Assembly: GCA_050955065.1 (NCBI GenBank)
Contig: JBPBQT010000277.1
Location: forward strand, 1-6,446
Direction: 5' to 3'
From: Robbsia sp050955065
GTDB taxonomy: Bacteria; Pseudomonadota; Gammaproteobacteria; Burkholderiales; Burkholderiaceae
Length of the DNA: 6,446 bases
Shown: one piece after another, positions 1 to 4,809 of the stretch
Numbering within the stretch: the stretch's first letter is position 1
How the letters are laid out: every line of letters starts with the position of its first letter
Notes under the pieces: model-generated
The model's input: only the letters and a program-made list of their open reading frames with translations
Databases searched by the model: none
What the model was told of the DNA's origin: nothing
Program-made: the position numbers and the translations under genes

Positions 1-1
1 C

Positions 2-418
2 GACGCCCGGGGATCGATCACCGCGATCTACACGGTGCTGGTCGAGGGCGACGACATGAACGAACCGGTGGCCGACGAGGTGCGCTCGCTGCTCGACGGC
101 CATATCGTGCTGTCGGCGAAACTGGCGAATGCCGGCCACTATCCGGCGATCGACGTGTTGCAGAGCGCCAGCCGCGTGATGCATCGCCTCGTCGAGCCCG
201 CGCACCGCGCCGATGCGGCAAGGCTGCGCGCGCTGCTGGCGAAATATCAGGAAATCGAATTGTTGGTGTCGCTGGGCGAATACCAGCGCGGCCACGATGC
301 GCTCGGTGACGAAGCGCTGGATCGGATCGCCGCGATACGCGCCTATCTCGCGCAACCGCTCGACGCGGTCACGGACGCCGTGCAGGCGCGGCGGGACCTG
401 GCGGCCGTGTGGCAATGA
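2..418 (+). CDS. sctN: SctN type III secretion ATPase, C-terminal part (5' truncated)
   Basis: This is the C-terminal 138 residues of the injectisome ATPase (InvC/Spa47/BsaS family), a F1-beta-like hexamer at the cytoplasmic base that strips chaperones and unfolds substrates. The frame is open from base 2 and ends at TGA 416-418. The visible part begins with GSITAIYTVL, followed by VEGDDMNEPVADEVRSLLDG and the HIVLSAKLA/HYPAIDVL/SRVM blocks, which are hallmark conserved stretches of SctN/FliI after the Walker B region. The remainder is the helical C-terminal domain (ARLRALLAKYQEIELLVSLGEY). The Walker A and B motifs lie upstream of the window, so catalytic integrity cannot be judged. Its stop overlaps the next start as ATGA, suggesting translational coupling to sctO. 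Family assignment is very secure; the subfamily (Inv/Mxi-Spa) rests on the neighbours. Confidence 0.96.
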   Translation, partial: DARGSITAIYTVLVEGDDMNEPVADEVRSLLDGHIVLSAKLANAGHYPAIDVLQSASRVMHRLVEPAHRADAARLRALLAKYQEIELLVSLGEYQRGHDALGDEALDRIAAIRAYLAQPLDAVTDAVQARRDLAAVWQ

Positions 419-858
419 CCGCCGACATCGCGGGACTCGTCGCCCTGCGTCGGCGTCGGGAGGAGGCGGCGCGCGCGGCGCTGCGGCGCGCCGAGGACGC
501 GCGTGCGGCGGCGCACCGCGAGGTCGAGGCGGCGCAGGCGCGACTCGCCGCGCAGCGACGGGAGATCGACGCCGAAGCACGACAGCAACGCGGGACGAGC
601 ATGGGCCGGCGTTGCCGCATGATCGAACTGCGGCGCGCCGCGGCGCGGCTGGGTGCGCTGCAGGCGCGTTGCCTGAGCCTCGGCGAAGCGCTCGTGCGCA
701 GCGAGCGGCACGAGCAGGAACGGCGCGCCGAAGCCGAAACGGCGCGCAAGGCATGGGCCGCACTGCAACTGCGTTGCGAGAAACTGGAGGCGCTGCAGGC
801 GCGGCGGGGCAGCGGGCGGGACGAATATGCCGCCATGGACGGCGTGTACGAGGAATGA
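415..858 (+). CDS. sctO: SctO ATPase stalk/escort protein (SpaM/InvI/BsaT-like)
   Basis: This 147-residue protein is almost entirely Arg/Glu/Ala/Gln-rich helix (for example RRRREEAARAALRRAEDA and ERRAEAETARKAWAALQ), giving a predicted antiparallel two-helix coiled coil. That is the hallmark of SctO/FliJ, the stalk that sits in the ATPase hexamer pore and links it to the SctV export gate. Length matches Salmonella SpaM/InvI (about 147 residues), and the position directly after sctN and before sctP is the conserved one. Primary sequence in this family is poorly conserved, so the call rests on length, coiled-coil character and synteny. ATG 415 overlaps the sctN stop by four bases. A GTG two codons earlier (409) is an alternative start. 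No strong Shine-Dalgarno is visible, which fits coupled translation. Confidence 0.88.
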   Translation: MTADIAGLVALRRRREEAARAALRRAEDARAAAHREVEAAQARLAAQRREIDAEARQQRGTSMGRRCRMIELRRAAARLGALQARCLSLGEALVRSERHEQERRAEAETARKAWAALQLRCEKLEALQARRGSGRDEYAAMDGVYEE

Positions 859-890
859 CGCATTCCCTGATGAATCGGACGAACGGGAGC

Positions 891-896
891 AAGGAG
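891..896 (+). promoter_or_regulatory. Shine-Dalgarno site deciding the sctP start
   Basis: AAGGAG lies six bases upstream of ATG 903. It is the best ribosome-binding site near the sctP 5' end and favours ATG 903 over the in-frame ATGs at 855 (which overlaps the sctO stop) and 870. Confidence 0.7.
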
Positions 897-902
897 CGCA
901 CG

Positions 903-1967
903 ATGCGGATCGGCAATCTCGAGACGGGCGGGACGAACGACGAGGCGCCGTCCGGCCGCGCGCCCGGGCCGGGCGGGCGGCACGTCCCGGCGCCCTGCGT
1001 CGATTCCGGGCGGTGCTTTGCCGCGGCGCTGGCGCGCTGCGACCGTGCGCTGGCGAATGAACGCGTGCTGGCGCATGGCTGCGCGCCGGTGCAAGGACGC
1101 ACGCCGCTGCATGGGGCGCGGAGCGGACGGGACGATGGTAGTGACTTCGGCGCCGATATGGCCGGGCGGGGCGACAGGCGGGAAACAGGCAGGATGCACG
1201 GCCGCAACCACGTGCGTGACAAACCTGCCGTGTGCGACGCGCCTGTTGCCTGTGGAGACGGCGATGGGCGGAATGACGCCAATGGCTGCAAGGCCGGCGC
1301 GCACGACAAGGCCGGCGCGCACGACAAGGACGATGGGTACGACAAGGACGACGGGTGCGATGAGGGCGAGACTGGTGATCGGCATGCGGGCAAGCACGTC
1401 GCCCATGGCGCCGGCCATCCAGCGCCGCAGGCCGCGGACTCCGTCATGACCCTGCCGCAGGGGCACCATGCCTTGCCGGCCATGCGTACCGACGATACCG
1501 CTGCGAACCATGCGCGCACGCTGCCGTCGACGCTCGCGCCGGGTCGGCAGGATCGTATGCCGGACGCGGGCGGGCTCGCCGGTCTGGCGGAGACGCCGGC
1601 CTGCGCACCGGCTGGGGCAGCGCATGCCCTGACCGACGGTGCGCTGTCGACTGGCCGCTATACGGTGTTTCCGAACGCGGCGGGACGGGCGACGGGCGTG
1701 GCGGTCGACGTGGCGGTGAGCCGGGAGGCCGCATCGGTGGTCTTTCGCGGCGTTCCACTCGAACTGATGCGGCGCCTCGACGCGCAACGGCCACGGCTGC
1801 GGGCCTGCCTGAGCGACAGGCTCGGCGTGCCGGTCGCGCTGGAAGTGGAGAAGGGCGACGAACGGGGCGACGAACGGGGCGACGAACAGGGCGACGAATG
1901 GGGCGACGCGGAGCCGGCCCGCGCTGGCGGCGGGGCAGGCCGCCGGAGGGGCGGGGCGCATGCGTAA
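903..1967 (+). CDS. sctP: SctP needle-length regulator (InvJ/SpaN/BsaU position)
   Basis: Predicted 354-residue protein at the position of the needle-length ruler and substrate-specificity switch protein, which is itself secreted and acts on SctU. Residues 1 to about 245 are low complexity, rich in Gly, Asp, His, Arg and Ala, as expected for a disordered ruler segment, and include an 18-base tandem repeat (residues 130-153). Residues about 250-317 (from GRYTVFP through SVVFRGVPLELMRRLDAQR to VALEVEK) look like the conserved globular T3S4/FliK-type C-terminal domain. A GDE(R/Q/W) repeat (residues 318-335) and a Gly/Arg-rich tail follow. ATG 903 is chosen for its AAGGAG site; ATG 855 in the same frame would add 16 residues and overlap sctO by four bases. 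The 3' end overlaps sctQ by eight bases. Assignment rests on synteny and the C-terminal domain. Sequence similarity in this family is weak. Confidence 0.78.
   Translation: MRIGNLETGGTNDEAPSGRAPGPGGRHVPAPCVDSGRCFAAALARCDRALANERVLAHGCAPVQGRTPLHGARSGRDDGSDFGADMAGRGDRRETGRMHGRNHVRDKPAVCDAPVACGDGDGRNDANGCKAGAHDKAGAHDKDDGYDKDDGCDEGETGDRHAGKHVAHGAGHPAPQAADSVMTLPQGHHALPAMRTDDTAANHARTLPSTLAPGRQDRMPDAGGLAGLAETPACAPAGAAHALTDGALSTGRYTVFPNAAGRATGVAVDVAVSREAASVVFRGVPLELMRRLDAQRPRLRACLSDRLGVPVALEVEKGDERGDERGDEQGDEWGDAEPARAGGGAGRRRGGAHA
1290..1361 (+). repeat. 18-base in-frame tandem repeat inside sctP
   Basis: Four 18-base units start at 1290, 1308, 1326 and 1344. The first two are identical and encode KAGAHD; the last two are diverged and encode KDDGYD and KDDGCD. 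The unit length is a multiple of three, so copy-number change would lengthen or shorten the protein by six residues without shifting the frame. Confidence 0.9.
1854..1907 (+). repeat. 12-base in-frame tandem repeat near the sctP 3' end
   Basis: Four and a half copies of GGCGACGAACGG encode GDER, GDER, GDEQ, GDEW and GD. The first two copies are identical; the third and fourth differ only in the last codon (CAG, TGG). The array sits just after the predicted C-terminal globular domain of SctP. Confidence 0.92.
1945..1951 (+). promoter_or_regulatory. Shine-Dalgarno site for sctQ
   Basis: GGAGGGG ends eight bases before ATG 1960, inside the last codons of sctP. It supports ATG 1960 as the sctQ start and an eight-base overlap of the two genes. 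Confidence 0.65.
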
Positions 1968-3372
1968 CGCCGACGTGGGCATCGGCCGCGCCCTGCCGGC
2001 ATTGTCCTTTCCGCGCCATTCGCGCGGAGAAGCGCGCGCGCGCGCGGAGGTGGCGGCATCGTTCGCCACGCGCCCGGTCTTCGCCATCCGGGATCGACAC
2101 TATCGACTGACGCTTGACGGCGTGGGCATGCCGGCGGTGCGCAGGGGGCCGTCGGATGCCGGGGTGCCCGCAGGTCACGTGCGCCTGGACGACGAACGCA
2201 TCGACGTGACGGTTCCACCGTCGCTTGCCTGGCGCTGGCTGAACGACCTTGCGGCGCGCGGTCCGGATGCCGCGGTCGGGATGGACTCCCTTGGCGATGG
2301 CGATGGCGATGGCGATGGCGTCACTATGCGCGCGGGCGTCCTGTCCCCGCCACTCGCCCGCGCGCTGATCGACTGCGTGGGTCGGTTCCTTACGCAGCGG
2401 AGCCGGCGCGCGTTGCGCGGCCCGCCAGGCGTGCCGCTGCATCTCGCATGGTGTGGCGTGACGACACATGCCCCCCCGGATGCCGCCGCGGCCCGGGGCA
2501 CGGCGGCGCCCGCATGCGTGGCGATTCGTGTCGCGGCGTGCGGTGCGCCCGCACAGCCGGCGTGGCAGACCGGCGCGGCCGAGGGATCGGCAAACCACGC
2601 GGCCCCGGCCATCCTGTCGGAGCAGGACGTTCCGCTCGGGTCGATCCTCCTGGCATCCGCGCCCGGAACGACCGGCGCCTACCGTCTGGCGCGTCTGCTG
2701 GCCGCTGCCTGTCCCGCTGCCTGTCCCGCTGCCGCGGCGCCCGCGGTCACGCCGATCGTATCGGCGCATGCGCGAATGATCCGATTCCACTGCCCGGTCA
2801 GCGACGCCTCGCTGCTGCTCGGCCTGACCGCCCTGCGGCGCCTGCGCCGTGGCGACGTGCTGCTGCCCGACGCGCCGGTCGCCGCGGGCGCGCATCCGGC
2901 GCTGCTTCTGCCCACCGGGCAGCGGCTGGTGCGCGACGGGATGAAAACCGAAGTGCAAAACGCAGCGCCGACAGCCGCTGCCGCGGAGGCGTGCCCGGTA
3001 GCGGACCCGACCTTCCGCGTCGATATCGCCGCCACCTGTGTTCCGCTCGGCACGGACGCGATCGCGCGCTACCTGACATCCGCGACCGGCCGGCGGCGTG
3101 ACTGGCCGGCGCCGGTGCACGCCGGGCCGCCGTCGACGCTCCGGTTGCTGGTGCAGGGGCAGGCGATCGGCATCGGCGAATGGCTGCGCATCGCGGGCCG
3201 GCGCGGGGTGCGCGTGCTCGCGTGGCAGGCGGGCGAGCTTGCCGAACCGGCATGCCGGCCCGGGTCCGCAGCGCCCGTTCAGGGGACGCATCATGGGGAC
3301 GGATCATGGGCCCCATCGCCGCGTTCCGATGACGTCGTTTCATCGAACCTCACCTTGGGATCCCCATCATGA
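1960..3372 (+). CDS. sctQ: SctQ sorting-platform/C-ring protein (SpaO/Spa33/BsaV-like), enlarged
   Basis: This 470-residue protein is the cytoplasmic sorting-platform component that docks substrates and links SctK/SctL to the ATPase. It is much longer than SpaO (about 300 residues). Residues 1 to about 270 are a poorly conserved N-terminal region with inserted low-complexity stretches, including a GD run (residues 112-120) and an AACP repeat. Residues about 270-335 resemble SPOA1: IRFHCPVSDASLLLGL, then LRRLRRGDVLLPD, then an RLVRDGM strand, aligning with the SpaO segment around SLLGRIGIGDVLLI. Residues about 350-428 resemble SPOA2: FRVDIAATCVPL through STLRLLVQGQAIGIGEWLRI and GVRVLAW. The final 40 or so residues are a Pro/Ser-rich tail with no domain signal. 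A good Shine-Dalgarno precedes ATG 1960. The stop overlaps the next start (ATGA). Domain boundaries are my by-eye alignment; the family call is well supported by synteny. Confidence 0.85.
   Translation: MRNADVGIGRALPALSFPRHSRGEARARAEVAASFATRPVFAIRDRHYRLTLDGVGMPAVRRGPSDAGVPAGHVRLDDERIDVTVPPSLAWRWLNDLAARGPDAAVGMDSLGDGDGDGDGVTMRAGVLSPPLARALIDCVGRFLTQRSRRALRGPPGVPLHLAWCGVTTHAPPDAAAARGTAAPACVAIRVAACGAPAQPAWQTGAAEGSANHAAPAILSEQDVPLGSILLASAPGTTGAYRLARLLAAACPAACPAAAAPAVTPIVSAHARMIRFHCPVSDASLLLGLTALRRLRRGDVLLPDAPVAAGAHPALLLPTGQRLVRDGMKTEVQNAAPTAAAAEACPVADPTFRVDIAATCVPLGTDAIARYLTSATGRRRDWPAPVHAGPPSTLRLLVQGQAIGIGEWLRIAGRRGVRVLAWQAGELAEPACRPGSAAPVQGTHHGDGSWAPSPRSDDVVSSNLTLGSPS
2010..2028 (+). repeat. Hairpin-forming inverted repeat early in sctQ
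   Basis: TCCGCGC (2010-2016) and GCGCGGA (2022-2028) form a 7-bp GC-rich stem with a CATTC loop, about 50 bases into the coding sequence. It is followed at 2032-2046 by a 15-base alternating GC run. The symmetry is visible; any effect on translation is conjecture, and such repeats are common in high-GC DNA. Confidence 0.5.
2293..2319 (+). repeat. 6-base in-frame tandem repeat in sctQ
   Basis: Four perfect copies of GGCGAT plus a final GGC encode GDGDGDGDG in the N-terminal region of SctQ. It looks like a slippage-prone hexanucleotide microsatellite, and changes in copy number would keep the frame. Confidence 0.93.
2704..2733 (+). repeat. 12-base in-frame tandem repeat in sctQ
   Basis: Two perfect copies of GCTGCCTGTCCC plus a half copy encode AACPAACPAA. 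It lies between the variable N-terminal region and the first SPOA-like domain of SctQ, where a flexible linker is expected. Confidence 0.85.
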
Positions 3373-3692
3373 CGAACGTCGCGTCCCATTCGAACGGACC
3401 CGAACTCGCACAAGTGCACGTCGTCCTGCGTATCGAGGCGGGCAGGATCGACCTGACGCTGGGCGCGGTCGACACGCTGGCGGCAGGCGCGCTGCTCCCG
3501 CTGCCCGGGCCACCGGGCCATGTCGATCTGGTCGTTCATGGAAGCGTCGTCGGCACCGGCAGGCTGGTGCTGATCGAGGATGGGCCGGCGGTGGAAGTCC
3601 TGGCGCTCGCGTCCACGCACGCACAGTCCGTGCACGGTTCGCCGCACCGCGCCGACGACGGCGTTTTCCCCCTGTCCGGGCAAGCTAAGTAG
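3369..3692 (+). CDS. Stand-alone SPOA-domain protein (FliN/SctQ-C-like)
   Basis: A 107-residue protein consisting essentially of one SPOA (FliN/SctQ C-terminal) domain. Residues about 14-80 show the pattern of alternating hydrophobics and glycines: VHVVLRIEAGRIDLTL, GALLPLPG, HVDLVVHGSVVGTGRLVLI, then VEVLALA. This matches SPOA2 of SpaO, where the domain dimerises and caps the sorting-platform pods. ATG 3369 overlaps the sctQ stop by four bases (ATGA), so translation is probably coupled. In Salmonella, Yersinia and Shigella a short SctQ-C is made from an internal start within sctQ, and in Pseudomonas syringae the protein is split as HrcQa/HrcQb. Here a separate gene follows a SctQ that already appears to carry two SPOA domains. 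Identity to the SctQ C-terminus by eye is low, so this is not a recent duplication. The likely role is a structural partner of SctQ. The domain call is good; the function is inferred. Confidence 0.8.
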   Translation: MTNVASHSNGPELAQVHVVLRIEAGRIDLTLGAVDTLAAGALLPLPGPPGHVDLVVHGSVVGTGRLVLIEDGPAVEVLALASTHAQSVHGSPHRADDGVFPLSGQAK

Positions 3693-3742
3693 ATTCACCG
3701 GTGCGACCGGGGCGCAATCCGGGCCGTCTCTGAATATCCGGC

Positions 3743-3760
3743 CCTGCCGTCAACGGCAGG
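3743..3760 (+). repeat. Perfect hairpin in the sctQ-side gap
   Basis: CCTGCCG and CGGCAGG pair as a 7-bp stem around a TCAA loop; the closing T-A could add an eighth pair. No run of T follows, so it is not a standard intrinsic terminator. It may stabilise or punctuate the transcript between the sorting-platform and export-apparatus genes. Confidence 0.65.
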
Positions 3761-3850
3761 ACGCCGGGCACAATGCGCTCGTTGCATCCGCCTCGCGACC
3801 CGTCGTCCGAGTATCGTGCATCAGACCATGCCATGCACCCGGCCGGTGGT

Positions 3851-3857
3851 GAAAGGA
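3851..3857 (+). promoter_or_regulatory. Shine-Dalgarno site for sctR
   Basis: GAAAGGA ends seven bases before ATG 3865. It fixes the sctR start and shows that, unlike its neighbours, sctR has an independent translation start. Confidence 0.75.
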
Positions 3858-3864
3858 ATCCACG

Positions 3865-4518
3865 ATGTTGACGCAGCCGCTCAATCTCACCCTGCTGCTG
3901 GCGATGATCGGGCTGGTGCCGCTCGTCGTCGTCGTCGCCACGTCGTTTCTGAAGATCTCGGTCGTGCTCATGCTGTTGCGCAACGCGCTCGGCATCCAGC
4001 AGACGCCGCCGAACATCGCGATCTACAGCCTGGCATTGATCCTGTCGCTCTACGTAATGATGCCGCCGCTGCACCACGCCTGGCGCACGCTCGTCGACGC
4101 GGTGGACATGCGCGACGGGTCGGTGGCGCTCGGCGTGCTGCTGGACGCGGTGACGCGCGCGGTCGGTCCGATCCGCGATTTCCTGATGCGCAACGCGGAT
4201 CCCGCGAACCTCGACTTCTTCATGGCGTCGACCCGCCGCCTTTGGCCCGAGGAGCTGGCCGCCGCCGTGCGCCGCGACGACCTGCTCGTCGTGGTGCCGG
4301 CATTCGCGGTCACCGAACTCACCGCGGCGTTCCAGATCGGTTTCCTGCTGTTTCTGCCGTTCGCGGTGATCGACCTGATCGTGCAGAGCATTCTGCTCGC
4401 GCTCGGCATGATGATGATGTCGCCGATGACGCTGGCGCTGCCGCTCAAATTGCTGTTGTTTGTTTTGATTGAAGGGTGGACAAACTTGATATCATCCCTG
4501 ATTTTATCGTACGCATAA
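3865..4518 (+). CDS. sctR: SctR export-apparatus membrane protein (SpaP/BsaW; FliP family)
   Basis: A 217-residue inner-membrane protein, five copies of which form the core of the SctR5T1S4 export gate. The FliP-family signatures are clear: TSFLKISVVLMLLRNALG (residues 26-43) followed by QQTPPN (45-50), and AFAVTELTAAFQIGFLL (146-162) leading into FLPFAVIDL. A hydrophobic segment at about 8-25, another at about 51-66, and two near the C-terminus are visible. A Met-rich stretch (MMMMSPM) lies in the C-terminal region, where SctR forms a gasket in homologous structures. Length is normal (about 220 residues). ATG 3865 has a good ribosome-binding site. The last 70 bases are strikingly AT-rich compared with the rest of the gene. 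Identification is very secure. Confidence 0.97.
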   Translation: MLTQPLNLTLLLAMIGLVPLVVVVATSFLKISVVLMLLRNALGIQQTPPNIAIYSLALILSLYVMMPPLHHAWRTLVDAVDMRDGSVALGVLLDAVTRAVGPIRDFLMRNADPANLDFFMASTRRLWPEELAAAVRRDDLLVVVPAFAVTELTAAFQIGFLLFLPFAVIDLIVQSILLALGMMMMSPMTLALPLKLLLFVLIEGWTNLISSLILSYA

Positions 4519-4556
4519 CGAAGAATATTCTGAATGAACGATGAAATCATCGCATT
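4448..4556. other. AT-rich patch across the sctR/sctS junction
   Basis: The end of sctR, the 15-base spacer and the first codons of sctS use AT-rich codons and runs such as TGTTTGTTTTGATTG and TGATTTTATCG, in sharp contrast to the GC-rich sequence on both sides. It includes a GAATATTC palindrome (4523-4530) just before the sctS start. The proteins encoded across it remain canonical. Confidence 0.6.
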
Positions 4557-4809
4557 GACGGCACAGGCGCTCTTCCTCGCATTCCGGGTGTCGCTGCCGG
4601 TCGTGATCGCCAGCGCGGGGGTGGGCGTGGTGATCAGTCTGATTCAGGCGGTGACGCATATCCAGGACCAGACGCTGCCGTTTCTGCTCAAGCTCGGCGT
4701 GGCGGTGACCACGCTGTTCGTCACCGGCTACTGGATGTTCAACGAACTCGACCGCTTCGCGCAGCGGGTTTTCGAACTGATCGCGACGACCGGCCGGGGC
4801 GCGGGGTGA
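4534..4809 (+). CDS. sctS: SctS export-apparatus membrane protein (SpaQ/BsaX; FliQ family)
   Basis: A 91-residue protein with two hydrophobic helices (about residues 18-38 and 48-70), the FliQ/SctS hairpin topology; four copies wrap around the SctR-SctT core. Diagnostic family residues are visible in the first helix and loop: the run SLPVVIASAGVGVVISLIQA followed by THIQDQTLPFLLKL, the last being the most conserved FliQ/SctS segment. Length is typical (86-90 residues). It starts 15 bases after sctR with only a weak GAAGA ribosome-binding site (4520-4524). Its stop overlaps the sctT GTG (GTGA). The call is very secure. Confidence 0.95.
   Translation: MNDEIIALTAQALFLAFRVSLPVVIASAGVGVVISLIQAVTHIQDQTLPFLLKLGVAVTTLFVTGYWMFNELDRFAQRVFELIATTGRGAG

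Larger units (their letters stand above)
3693..3864 (+). other. Non-coding gap with inverted repeats upstream of sctR
   Basis: This 172-base gap is the only sizeable break in a run of overlapping genes. It contains CACCGGTG (3696-3703, palindrome), GGGCCG/CGGCCC (3721-3726 with 3739-3744), a 7-8 bp hairpin at 3743-3760, and GTGCAT/ATGCAC (3816-3821 with 3833-3838) just upstream of the sctR ribosome-binding site. I see no convincing sigma-70 promoter and no T-tract terminator. The short open frames crossing it have no ribosome-binding site and no family resemblance. Confidence 0.6.

Noticed and set aside
213..902. Upstream extension of the sctP frame to 213
   Set aside because: The frame is open but overlaps sctN and all of sctO, with Arg-rich shadow composition. 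The good ribosome-binding site is at 891-896.
369..2087. Minus-strand open frame of 572 codons opposite sctO/sctP
   Set aside because: It has a low-complexity Arg/Ala/Ser composition and spans the antisense of several real genes. It is a GC-driven shadow frame.
1444..3294. Long minus-strand open frame (616 codons) opposite sctP/sctQ
   Set aside because: The product is Arg/Pro/Ala-rich with no recognisable domain and lies opposite genes with clear synteny and domains. Long antisense frames are expected in very high GC DNA.
2941..3372. Internal ATG at 2941 in sctQ as the start of a short SctQ-C product
   Set aside because: The ATG is in frame just before the second SPOA-like domain, but no properly spaced Shine-Dalgarno is seen. 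The separate SPOA gene downstream makes an internal start less necessary. It was not annotated as a feature.
3743..3760. Intrinsic terminator between the small SPOA gene and sctR
   Set aside because: The stem is short and no T-run follows, and the downstream genes belong to the same machine, so a full stop of transcription is unlikely. It is kept only as a hairpin.
3580..3852. Possible small gene across the gap before sctR
   Set aside because: It overlaps the SPOA gene in another frame, has no ribosome-binding site, and its product is unlike any family I recognise.
3923..3938. GTC run encoding four valines in sctR and an ATG run encoding four methionines near 4408-4419
   Set aside because: These short trinucleotide runs lie in hydrophobic helices, are consistent with conserved family positions, and are not notable as repeats.
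4465..4519. Sigma-70 promoter in the AT-rich patch before sctS
   Set aside because: Candidate boxes (TTGATT at 4465 with TATCAT at 4490, or TTGATA at 4486 with CATAAC at 4514) have spacers of 19 and 22 bases and poor matches, so they are not annotated.
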